Shown piece after piece: positions 56,373 to 64,000 of a stretch of DNA of 64,000 bases. The DNA comes from Bacillota bacterium. Lineage in GTDB: Bacteria > Bacillota > Clostridia > Clostridiales > Clostridiaceae. Made by a program: the position numbers and the translations under genes. The stretch covers positions 1-64,000 of the forward strand of contig JAJXWH010000020.1 in NCBI GenBank assembly GCA_021781745.1, written 5' to 3'. Under the pieces are notes generated by a model. The model had not been told where the DNA came from, made no database searches, and was given only the letters and a program-made list of their open reading frames with translations. Numbering within the stretch: position 1 is the stretch's first letter; each line of letters begins with the position of its first letter.

Positions 56373-57080
56373 TTGGAAGCGAATATAAAACAAAATACTC
56401 TTAGAAAAAATCCCTATAACAATTTTTCTTTTTGGGAAAGTAAAATTTTAAATGATGAAAATATATGGGAAGGATATTTTGAAAATAAGGAAATAACTAA
56501 GACTTCTAAAATCATTTATACTGGAATTTTTGATTTAGATAAAAATATATTGCAATGCGGCTGGGTAGCTTATCCTTGTAGTTACAGCCTCTTAGGATTC
56601 TTACAATATGTATTTTTACCAACATCTTTCTTTACTTGGTTCGACCGTAAGTCTAAAGATTTTTATATTCCAGTAACAGAATTTAATAATGTAGTTAGCG
56701 AAACCTTAAAATATAATGATTCAAATGAAGATTTAAACTCCGTAAATTCAATGAAAAAATCTTATGATTTCATAAGCAGCCTCTGGGATTCTAATTATGA
56801 TTCATTAGATTTACAATTAAAAATTTTTAGTGATTCATTTAATAATAATTGGGATAATGAACCTATCCAAAAATTATTCCTTAAAGTATTTGAAAATACA
56901 TGTGAAGTATATGACTTTATTAAGGATTCTATAGCTTGGGATTCTAAAGAATTTATTGAAGAAGATATTTCCATGACTTTAGACGCTCTTAAATTTGCTT
57001 GTGTAAATGCTGTTGATGAACCTTTATTAAGCAAAAGGCTTATTGATATATTAAATACAAATGCACCTATTCTTTTCTAG
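56373..57080 (+). CDS. Hypothetical protein, no family recognised
   Basis: This 235-residue, acidic, soluble protein has no clear motif. The middle has a hydrophobic-aromatic patch (SLLGFLQYVFLPTSFFTWF), and the rest is helical and acidic. It follows the S4 paralog by 92 bases with a strong AGAGGAGG site and a TTG start, and ends at a shared terminator. No function can be given. Confidence 0.6.
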   Translation: MEANIKQNTLRKNPYNNFSFWESKILNDENIWEGYFENKEITKTSKIIYTGIFDLDKNILQCGWVAYPCSYSLLGFLQYVFLPTSFFTWFDRKSKDFYIPVTEFNNVVSETLKYNDSNEDLNSVNSMKKSYDFISSLWDSNYDSLDLQLKIFSDSFNNNWDNEPIQKLFLKVFENTCEVYDFIKDSIAWDSKEFIEEDISMTLDALKFACVNAVDEPLLSKRLIDILNTNAPILF

Positions 57081-57181
57081 CAAATACACTTTTTTGTCTT
57101 TTAAAAAGTCTATAAAATCTTATAAGATTGATATATTAATAGAAACATATCTTAAAGTAAATTCACTTCAAATTTTATTAA

Positions 57182-57223
57182 AAAACTCTTATACTAAATG
57201 TTCATAATTAGTATAAGAGTTTT
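57182..57223. terminator. Bidirectional terminator between the hypothetical gene and aspS
   Basis: A stem of about 16 bp (57182-57197 with 57207-57222) carries A-rich and T-rich flanks, between convergent genes. Confidence 0.75.
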
Positions 57224-57239
57224 CTTCATCTATTCTTTA

Positions 57240-59024
57240 TTATTTTTCTTCTTGAATTAATGATATTCCAAGTTCAGTTAATTGTTTTTTATCAACTATA
57301 TTTGGAGCTTCACTTAAGTAGCAGTATGCATTTTGGTTTTTAGGGAATGTAATTACATCTTTAATATTGTCTGTTCCAGCTAAGAACATTATCATTCTAT
57401 CTAATCCAAATGCTAAGCCTCCATGTGGTGGTGGACCAAACTTAAATGCTTGTAGCAGGAATCCAAATTGAGCCCATGCTGATTCTTGTGTAAAACCTAA
57501 TGCCTTAAGCATTCTTTCTTGAAGAGCCATATCATGAATTCTTATAGATCCTCCACCTAACTCTTCTCCATTTAATACTAAATCGTAAGCCTTAGAACGT
57601 ACACACCCTGGATCAGATTCAATAAAGTCTAAATCTTCATCCATTGGAGCTGTAAATGGATGGTGGCAAGCAGTATATCTATCTTCTTCTTCACTATATT
57701 CAAATAATGGGAATTCAGTAATCCATGTGAAATTAAATTCATTTTTATCTTTTATTAAATCAAATTGCTTAGCTAATTCTAATCTTAAAGCTCCTAAGCT
57801 TTGGAATACTACAGAATTTTTATCTGCTACTATAAGAATTGCATCTCCATTTTCAGCATTCATTGTTTTTATTATAGAATTTGTTACATCATCAGTTAAG
57901 AATTTAGCTATTGATGATTTAACTCCATCTTCTTTAAGCTGAATCCAAGCAAGACCTTTTGCCTTATATGTCTTAACAAACTCACCTAATTTATCTAAAG
58001 GCTTTCTTCCAAGTTCGGCTCCACCTTTTAAACATAATGCTCTAACAGAACCGCCAGCTTCTATTGCAGATTTAAATACAACAAAATCTAAATCGCGAAC
58101 TTCTTCTGTAATGTTAGTTATCTCCATTCCAAATCTTAAATCAGGCTTATCCGAACCGTATTTTTCCATAGCATCTTTAAATGTCATTCTTTTTATTGGA
58201 AGCTCTACATCTACTCCAGCAACTTCTTTAAATACATGAGCAATTAAGCCTTCATTTACTGCCATAATATCATCTTGTTCAACAAAACTTAATTCCATAT
58301 CAACTTGAGTAAACTCTGGTTGTCTATTTGCTCTTAAATCTTCATCTCTAAAACATTTAGCTATTTGATAGTATCTGTCAAAACCAGATACCATTAATAA
58401 TTGCTTAAATATTTGCGGTGATTGCGGAAGAGCATAAAACATTCCTGGATAATTTCTTGAAGGTACTAAATAATCTCTAGCCCCTTCTGGAGTACTCTTT
58501 GTTAAAATTGGAGTTTCTACATCTAAGAAATTATTTTCCTCTAAGTAATTACGAATAGCTTTTGTTGTCTTACTTCTAATTGCAAAGATTCTTTGCATAT
58601 CAGGTCTTCTTAAATCTAAATATCTATATTTTAATCTAATGTTTTCTGCTGCATCTAAATCTTCTTTAATGTATATTGGTGGTGTTTCTGATTCTGAAAG
58701 AATTTTTATAGATTCACATTTTAATTCAACAAACCCTGTTGGCATGTTTTCATTTACGCTTTCTCTTTTAACAACTTCCCCAGTTACAGCTATACAGTAT
58801 TCCGGTCTTACCGATTTTGCTTTTTCAAAAGCTTCTGCATTTATTTCCTCACCGAAAACTACCTGCATAATTCCACTTTTATCTCTCAAATCTATAAATT
58901 CAAGGCCTCCAAGCTTTCTATTTCTTTGAACCCATCCCATTAAAGTTATTTTTTTACCTACATGTTCTTCTCTAGGTTCTCCACACATCATACTGCGCTT
59001 TAAACCATTTAAAGATTCACCCAT
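57240..59024 (-). CDS. aspS: Aspartyl-tRNA synthetase
   Basis: This 594-residue class II enzyme has an N-terminal anticodon-binding OB fold (VGKKITLMGWVQRNRKLGG), motif 2 FRDEDLRANRQPEFTQVD, a bacterial GAD insertion (about 285-420) and motif 3 GLAFGLDRMIMFL. It charges tRNA-Asp. It is the last gene of the rel-dtd-MBL-hemZ-hisS-aspS run, after the repeat-rich spacer; no T-box is seen in that spacer. Confidence 0.96.
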   Translation of the reverse strand: MGESLNGLKRSMMCGEPREEHVGKKITLMGWVQRNRKLGGLEFIDLRDKSGIMQVVFGEEINAEAFEKAKSVRPEYCIAVTGEVVKRESVNENMPTGFVELKCESIKILSESETPPIYIKEDLDAAENIRLKYRYLDLRRPDMQRIFAIRSKTTKAIRNYLEENNFLDVETPILTKSTPEGARDYLVPSRNYPGMFYALPQSPQIFKQLLMVSGFDRYYQIAKCFRDEDLRANRQPEFTQVDMELSFVEQDDIMAVNEGLIAHVFKEVAGVDVELPIKRMTFKDAMEKYGSDKPDLRFGMEITNITEEVRDLDFVVFKSAIEAGGSVRALCLKGGAELGRKPLDKLGEFVKTYKAKGLAWIQLKEDGVKSSIAKFLTDDVTNSIIKTMNAENGDAILIVADKNSVVFQSLGALRLELAKQFDLIKDKNEFNFTWITEFPLFEYSEEEDRYTACHHPFTAPMDEDLDFIESDPGCVRSKAYDLVLNGEELGGGSIRIHDMALQERMLKALGFTQESAWAQFGFLLQAFKFGPPPHGGLAFGLDRMIMFLAGTDNIKDVITFPKNQNAYCYLSEAPNIVDKKQLTELGISLIQEEK

Positions 59025-59252
59025 TACTAAAATCCTCCCTCTTAAGTCAGTTAACAGTTAACAGTTAACAATTAACAGTTTATGTTGAAATCCATGCGGG
59101 ATTTCTTTATTTTTGTATATTTATCATTAATGAATGATGAATAGTGAATAATTAATGATTAAGGTTGAAATTGCTCTGCAATTTCTTAAGTTTTAGAAAT
59201 TACAAAGTAATTTCTTCCTTAACTTTTCATCATTCCTTCTTCATTATTAATT
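59025..59252. repeat. Repeat-rich spacer between hisS and aspS
   Basis: Five 7-base units of CAGTTAA or a one-base variant lie at 59048-59082. Three short hairpins with GAAAT...ATTTC arms lie at 59087-59105, 59167-59185 and 59196-59214. The two that follow lie within an imperfect inverted repeat reaching about 59240. It is a mixture of micro-repeats and palindromes of unknown role. Confidence 0.7.
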
Positions 59253-60506
59253 TTACTTAAGTATTTTTGTAATTCCTTCTAAATCATCTAAAGAAACTTC
59301 GAAAATTTCCCCATCACTCATTCTCTTTAAATTAACTTTTTTATTTGCTAATTCATCTTCACCTAGGATAGTTGTAAAAGCTGCTCCTATTTTATTTGCA
59401 TATTTCATTTCAGCTTTAACACTTCTTCCCATATGATTAATTTCACATTTTGCTCCCAGAGCTCTTAACTCATTAGCTAATTTAAATGCATATTTACTTT
59501 CTGCTTCTCCTCTGGCTCCAATGTATAGATCAAATAAATTTTCACTTGGAATTGCAACATTTTCTTTTTCTAAAGTCATTATTAATCTTTCTACTCCCAT
59601 ACCAAAGCCAACTGCAGGCATATCAGGCCCACCTAGCTCCTCTATAAGCTTATCGTATCTTCCCCCACCACATACCGTGAAGTCAGAAGTTAGAATTTCA
59701 AATATAGTCTTAGTATAGTAATCTAAACCTCTTACTATACCTGGATCTACTGTGTATGTAAGTCCTAGAATATCTAAATATTCCTTAACCTTAGCAAAAT
59801 GGGTTTCACATTCTTCACAAACATACTCTAAGATTGTTGGAGCATTCTTTGTGATTTCATGACATTTCTTTTCTTTACAATCCAATATTCTCATAGGATT
59901 TTTTTCAAATCTAGTTTTACATGTCTCACAAAGTCCATCATAATTTTCAGCTAAAAATTTCTTTAAAGCTTCATTATACTTAGGTCTGCAACTTGGGCAG
60001 CCTAAATTGTTTATATTTAAGCTTAGGCTCTTCAATCCTAATTTTTTTAATGTGTCCATTGCTACTGCAATAACTTCTGCATCCATAGAAGCAGCATTCG
60101 AACCAAAAACTTCTAATCCACATTGATGAAATTGTCTAAGCCTTCCTTTTTGCACATTTTCATATCTAAAAGCAGGCGTAACATAATACAATTTTGTAGG
60201 TTGAGCTTCATTAAATAATCTATTTTCCACAAATGCTCTAACAGCTGAAGCAGTTCCTTCAGGCTTCAATGTTATACTTCTGTCACCTTTATCATTAAAA
60301 GTGTACATTTCTTTTTGAACTATATCAGTGGTGTCACCAACGCTTCTTAGAAATAATTCTGTATGTTCAAACATTGGAGTTCTAATTTCTCTAATTCCAT
60401 ATGTTTTAGCAACGTTTCTAAATACGTTCTCTATATATTGCCACTTATATGCATCCTGTGGTAACATATCCTTAGTACCTTTTGGTGCTTGCATTTCCAT
60501 TGCCAT
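59253..60506 (-). CDS. hisS: Histidyl-tRNA synthetase
   Basis: This 417-residue class II enzyme has motif 1 region [20 protein letters not shown], motif 2 [20 protein letters not shown], the histidine-specific [12 protein letters not shown] and a C-terminal anticodon domain. It charges tRNA-His. GGAGG lies 9 bases before ATG 60506. It is cotranscribed with hemZ upstream and aspS downstream. Confidence 0.96.
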   Translation of the reverse strand: MAMEMQAPKGTKDMLPQDAYKWQYIENVFRNVAKTYGIREIRTPMFEHTELFLRSVGDTTDIVQKEMYTFNDKGDRSITLKPEGTASAVRAFVENRLFNEAQPTKLYYVTPAFRYENVQKGRLRQFHQCGLEVFGSNAASMDAEVIAVAMDTLKKLGLKSLSLNINNLGCPSCRPKYNEALKKFLAENYDGLCETCKTRFEKNPMRILDCKEKKCHEITKNAPTILEYVCEECETHFAKVKEYLDILGLTYTVDPGIVRGLDYYTKTIFEILTSDFTVCGGGRYDKLIEELGGPDMPAVGFGMGVERLIMTLEKENVAIPSENLFDLYIGARGEAESKYAFKLANELRALGAKCEINHMGRSVKAEMKYANKIGAAFTTILGEDELANKKVNLKRMSDGEIFEVSLDDLEGITKILK

Positions 60507-60693
60507 TATCCAGTTCCTCCCAACAGTTTTAAGGTCAGTTAACAGCTATCTGTTATTAGTTAACTGTTTTCAATGAAATTTATTAAAATTCCATTTTATT
60601 TTAAATTCTACATATATTATTTTCTATGCATAATTATCCATAGACAATTGTACATTATTTATTAACAATTTAAAAGGCTAAATTCACCAGTAA
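60507..60693. repeat. hemZ-hisS spacer with GTCAGTTAACAG repeat
   Basis: AAGGTCAGTTAACAG near 60532-60546 and a related GTTAACTG at about 60562-60569 echo the tandem unit before aspS. There is no T-box or terminator. Confidence 0.4.
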
Positions 60694-62118
60694 TTAATAT
60701 AAAGTATCTAATAAATTCTTTTTTCCTTCAATCATTTCATCAATTCTTGATATATATTCATGAAGATCCTTTAGATTTGGAAATCTTTCAAGTCTATCTT
60801 CTTCTAAAAATATAACTTTACTTACAGCTGCTGCACCTAGTGCAATAGTTGTTTGTCTTTCTTCAATCATTTGAATATTATAAATACATTCTTTACCTTC
60901 TTTAGCATACCCTAAATTCTCCATATTTCCAACCATATTCTTTTGTCTATACATATAATATGGCGAAAGTCCTAAACTATCAGCTAGATTTTTACTTTCT
61001 TCATACATTTTAATAATTTCTTCTTGGGATGTGATTTCCATTCCTTTTTTAAGAATAAATTCCTCGTACATTCTAGAACCTCGCTTTAAAGCTAAACCAT
61101 GTACAGTAATACTGTCAGGTTCTAGTTCCATTAACTTATTTTTTGTATTTACTACATCTTCATGATTTTCGCCTGGAAGTCCTATAATTATATCCATATT
61201 AATATTGTCAAAACCAAGCTCTCTCGCCATTTTAAACTTTTCTTTTATGTCCTCTGAGGAATGTGTTCTGCCAATTAGCTTTAAGGTTTTATCATTCATA
61301 GTCTGAGGATTAATACTTATTCTGTCCACATTACAATTTTTCATGGTTTGTAATTTATTTTTAGTTAAAGTATCAGGTCTACCACATTCAACTGTAAATT
61401 CTTTAACATTATTATTATTAATAAAATTACCATAAATTTCGTTCATTATCATAGCAAATTCTTCATCGTTGACTGCTGTTGGAGTTCCTCCTCCAAAATA
61501 TACAGATTCAATATTAAGTTTTTTTTCTTTAACATACTCACTAATCCCCCTAATTTCCTTTGTTAAAGCTTGTAAGTATGGATTTACTAATTTCTTTTGA
61601 ACACTTATTGAATTTGAAGTAAAGGAGCAATAAAGGCATTTAGTTGGGCAAAACGCCATACCAATATAAATAGCAATATTATTTTTATCCTTATTAACTA
61701 TTCTTTCCTCTGCTTTAGCCACATCGATACATAATTTTGCTTTATCTTTATGAGCTAAATATTTATCCTTAAATATTTCAATAACTTCATCTTCAGTATT
61801 TCCTTCTTTAAGCAGTTTTAATGCTATTTTAGAAGGTCTAATTCCAATTAAAATTCCCCATGGATATATATCATGGGTTATGTCCCTTAAGCACAGAAAA
61901 AGAAATCTTCTAAGAGAATTCTTAATGTCTTCTCCTAAAGATTCTTCTTTGCAATAATCTTCGTATTCAAATCTTAAAATTTTTTCATTAATATAGAAAA
62001 TAAAGTTTGCTTCTTCTAAATCTACAAATTTAATTTCTTTCATTGAAAAATATACATTAAATAATTGATATACCTCATATCTATATTTTAAGTCATTTAA
62101 ATTAATTTTAACTTCCAT
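60694..62118 (-). CDS. hemZ: Oxygen-independent coproporphyrinogen-III oxidase-like radical SAM enzyme
   Basis: This enzyme of 474 residues has the radical SAM triad CPTKCLYC near residue 170, followed by VYFGGGTPT and SINPQTMNDKTLKLIGR, as in HemN/HemZ. HemZ proteins act in the anaerobic step from coproporphyrinogen III or in related haem or methyl-transfer chemistry. The start at 62118 has AAGGGA; the frame from 62154 lacks one. It is cotranscribed with the adjacent MBL gene. Confidence 0.87.
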   Translation of the reverse strand: MEVKINLNDLKYRYEVYQLFNVYFSMKEIKFVDLEEANFIFYINEKILRFEYEDYCKEESLGEDIKNSLRRFLFLCLRDITHDIYPWGILIGIRPSKIALKLLKEGNTEDEVIEIFKDKYLAHKDKAKLCIDVAKAEERIVNKDKNNIAIYIGMAFCPTKCLYCSFTSNSISVQKKLVNPYLQALTKEIRGISEYVKEKKLNIESVYFGGGTPTAVNDEEFAMIMNEIYGNFINNNNVKEFTVECGRPDTLTKNKLQTMKNCNVDRISINPQTMNDKTLKLIGRTHSSEDIKEKFKMARELGFDNINMDIIIGLPGENHEDVVNTKNKLMELEPDSITVHGLALKRGSRMYEEFILKKGMEITSQEEIIKMYEESKNLADSLGLSPYYMYRQKNMVGNMENLGYAKEGKECIYNIQMIEERQTTIALGAAAVSKVIFLEEDRLERFPNLKDLHEYISRIDEMIEGKKNLLDTLY

Positions 62119-62163
62119 CATTGCTCCCTTAAAAAATGTGTAATACACTTGCACATTTATCTC

Positions 62164-62760
62164 TTATAAAAATGGATTATTTCTCTTCTCGTAACCTATA
62201 GTAGATGAAGGTCCATGACCTGGATAAACTTCAATATTATCTCCTAAAGGAATTAATTTCTGCTTAATATTTGTTACGAGCTGTACTCCGTTACCACCCG
62301 GGAAGTCACTTCTTCCTATAGATTGCATAAATAGAGTATCTCCTGTGAAAAGTTTATCATTTACTAAGAAACAAATTCCACCTGCCGTATGCCCTGGTGT
62401 TTCAATAACTTTTATAATATTGCCACCAAGATTTAAAATATCTCCTTCTTTTAAATACTCTGCAGTTTTAGGTAAAGATCCAAATACAAATTTATCCTTT
62501 TCCATGTATTCTTCTTCTGCTTTATTTATATAAAATGGAATACTTAATTCATTTACTAATTCTACAACTCCATCTACGTGATCGCTATGACCATGCGTTA
62601 ACAGGATAAATTTAGGCTTTGCACCTAAATTCCCAATCTCTTGGGCTATTAATTTTGCATGTCCACCCGGATCTATAATGGCAAGTTCTTTAGTATCTTC
62701 ATCCATTATTAAGTAACAATTTTCTTCATAAATTCCTGCTATAATTGTTTTTATAATCAA
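62164..62760 (-). CDS. Metallo-beta-lactamase fold hydrolase (GloB/YcbL-like)
   Basis: This 198-residue protein has the metal motif THGHSDHVDG at about residues 54-63, TPGHTAGG and YPGHGPSST, giving the two-metal site. Members of this group hydrolyse thioesters such as lactoylglutathione or related thiol esters. It lies between dtd and hemZ in the housekeeping operon. The substrate is not shown by sequence. Confidence 0.88.
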   Translation of the reverse strand: MIIKTIIAGIYEENCYLIMDEDTKELAIIDPGGHAKLIAQEIGNLGAKPKFILLTHGHSDHVDGVVELVNELSIPFYINKAEEEYMEKDKFVFGSLPKTAEYLKEGDILNLGGNIIKVIETPGHTAGGICFLVNDKLFTGDTLFMQSIGRSDFPGGNGVQLVTNIKQKLIPLGDNIEVYPGHGPSSTIGYEKRNNPFL

Positions 62761-62772
62761 CTTTAATTCCTC

Positions 62773-63222
62773 CTAAAAATTTCTTTTACTATCTAATAAT
62801 ATTGTCACAGGACCATCATTATTAATATTAACCTTCATATCTGCACCAAATTCACCACATTCAATTTTTAAATTTGATTCTTTAAGCAACTCAATAAACT
62901 CTTCATAAAGCTTTATAGCTTCTTCTCCACTTTTAGCTTCCATAAAGTTTGGCCTTCGACCTTTTCTACAATCTCCATATAGTGTAAATTGAGAGATAAC
63001 AAGTATTTCACCTTTGATATCCAGCAATGATAAATTCATTTTATCATTTTCATCATGAAATACTCTTAAATTAATAATTTTATCTTTAATGTACTTTAAA
63101 TCTTCTAAAGTATCATCTTTAGCTATACCTACTAAAACATTAACACCTTTTCCTATTTCTCCAATGATGTTTCCATTCACACAAACACTAGATGAGGTTA
63201 CTCTTTGCACTACAGCTCTCAT
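62773..63222 (-). CDS. dtd: D-aminoacyl-tRNA deacylase
   Basis: This 149-residue protein carries [17 protein letters not shown] and the C-terminal [11 protein letters not shown], the two motifs forming the DTD active site. It removes D-amino acids and glycine from mischarged tRNA. It is directly downstream of rel, the conserved arrangement. Confidence 0.95.
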   Translation of the reverse strand: MRAVVQRVTSSSVCVNGNIIGEIGKGVNVLVGIAKDDTLEDLKYIKDKIINLRVFHDENDKMNLSLLDIKGEILVISQFTLYGDCRKGRRPNFMEAKSGEEAIKLYEEFIELLKESNLKIECGEFGADMKVNINNDGPVTILLDSKRNF

Positions 63223-63256
63223 GCTATCTCACCTTTCTTATTTCTAGGCAATGTAT

Positions 63257-64000
63257 CTAAGAATTAACTCTATATACATCCACTACACCTCTTAATCTTT
63301 TAATTCTCTTCATTAAATCTTTTAAACTATCAACAGAAGTAATCTTTAATTTTACATTAATTACTGCACATCCCTGTTTGGATAAGTTTGCATTTACGGC
63401 ACTTAATTGAAGCTTAAGATCAGTGATAACACTCATTATATCTGCAAGTAATCCTTCTCTATCATCTGCTTGAACTTGTATTTCAGCAAAGTAAGATGTT
63501 CCCTTTGCTGATCCCCAGTTAACTTCTACAACTCTATCTTTATCTGTTTCGATAAGGGCTTGTAAATTACTGCAATCTTCTCTATGTACTGATACACCTC
63601 TACCTTTAGTTATGTACCCTAAAATTTCATCTCCTGGAACCGGGCTGCAGCATTTAGCAAATCTAACCATAAGATTGCTTTCACCTTTAACTGTTATCCC
63701 ATAACCATTAGGCTCAGGCTTTCTTGCTGTTTTCGCAATTTGCTCTTCAATACTCTTGTTTAGAATTTCTTTATTTTCTTTACTAGTTTTATCTACACCG
63801 ATTCCATTGTCTTCCTTAAGTTTTACAATAAGAGTTGATACAGAAAAGCCACCAATTCCAATTAAAGCATACAAATCATCCATTGAATGGATATTGTATC
63901 TTTTAATGAGTTTCTCATAGAACTCGCCTTTAGCTATATCATTATAATTAACACCTTGCTTTTTTAGTTCTTTTTCAAGCTGCTCTTTACCTTTTAATAT
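63257..64000 (-). CDS. rel: Bifunctional (p)ppGpp synthetase/hydrolase, C-terminal part
   Basis: The reading frame continues off the right edge; the visible 247 residues hold the helical domain, the Cys-rich zinc-finger-like segment FAKCCSPVPGDEI and the C-terminal ACT domain (AEIQVQADDREGLLADIMS). This is the regulatory half of Rel that senses stalled ribosomes and amino-acid state. The catalytic hydrolase and synthetase domains lie outside the window. It heads the downstream dtd-MBL-hemZ-hisS-aspS run. Confidence 0.93.
   Translation of the reverse strand: MLKGKEQLEKELKKQGVNYNDIAKGEFYEKLIKRYNIHSMDDLYALIGIGGFSVSTLIVKLKEDNGIGVDKTSKENKEILNKSIEEQIAKTARKPEPNGYGITVKGESNLMVRFAKCCSPVPGDEILGYITKGRGVSVHREDCSNLQALIETDKDRVVEVNWGSAKGTSYFAEIQVQADDREGLLADIMSVITDLKLQLSAVNANLSKQGCAVINVKLKITSVDSLKDLMKRIKRLRGVVDVYRVNS

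Noticed and set aside
60507..60693. T-box leader for hisS
   Set aside because: There is no conserved T-box sequence or terminator; the region contains only short repeats.

Overview
The window is AT-rich DNA from a low-GC Gram-positive anaerobe, most likely a Clostridium sensu stricto species. Evidence: strong A/T codon bias, AGGAGG-type ribosome binding sites with frequent GTG and TTG starts, a CarD-type regulator, a HemZ-type radical-SAM enzyme, and the conserved clostridial order rel-dtd-MBL hydrolase-hemZ-hisS-aspS at the right end. No rRNA, tRNA or CRISPR array was found.

Left part (1-13.6 kb). The window opens in a 5'-truncated half of a heterodimeric ABC exporter, directly followed by its intact partner. 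A truncated uridine kinase, an unknown membrane protein, a CarD-like regulator (TTG start), a 51-residue zinc-ribbon protein and a large unknown membrane protein follow. Next come a FIST-domain sensor with a histidine kinase that carries a degenerate receiver domain, homoserine dehydrogenase, and a LytR-CpsA-Psr (LCP) ligase that converges on the polysaccharide locus.

Polysaccharide region (13.6-53.5 kb). Every gene is on the minus strand, so transcription runs from right to left. Locus B (53.5-39.4 kb) starts with a LoaP-type NusG paralog and a structured leader. It then encodes UDP-galactopyranose mutase, a GT4, two heptosyltransferase-type GT9 enzymes, the complete ADP-heptose pathway (gmhA, hldE, gmhB, hldD), a polymerase, a flippase, a pyruvyl transferase and its F420-dehydrogenase-like partner. 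Locus A (39.15-13.6 kb) starts with rfbA-rfbC-rfbD-rfbB (dTDP-rhamnose; rfbC is frameshifted). It continues with a small membrane protein, a priming sugar-phosphate transferase, mannose-1-phosphate guanylyltransferase, the CpsC/CpsD length-control kinase pair, a TupA-type ATP-grasp protein, two tandem right-handed beta-helix proteins, a GDP-mannose 6-dehydrogenase-like enzyme, several glycosyltransferases, a polymerase, a flippase, a WbqC protein and a VioA-like sugar aminotransferase. The two loci together have two flippases and two polymerases, but only one priming transferase and one CpsCD pair. Locus A could supply a rhamnose-, amino-sugar- and mannuronate-containing chain; locus B a heptose-, galactofuranose- and pyruvate-containing chain. 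The LCP protein is positioned to attach a product to the wall.

Right part (53.8-64 kb). A PhzF-family protein and a DUF554 protein form a small operon. They are followed by a divergent, apparently zinc-independent ribosomal protein S4 paralog and an unknown protein. Then comes the housekeeping operon rel (5' end outside the window)-dtd-MBL-hemZ-hisS-aspS, with a palindrome- and heptamer-rich spacer between hisS and aspS.

The most interesting points are the ADP-heptose pathway in a Gram-positive surface-polysaccharide locus under a LoaP-type antiterminator, intrinsic terminators inside the gene run that antitermination could bypass, the tandem beta-helix proteins of which only one has a signal peptide, and two coding disruptions that both lie in seven-base A/T runs.
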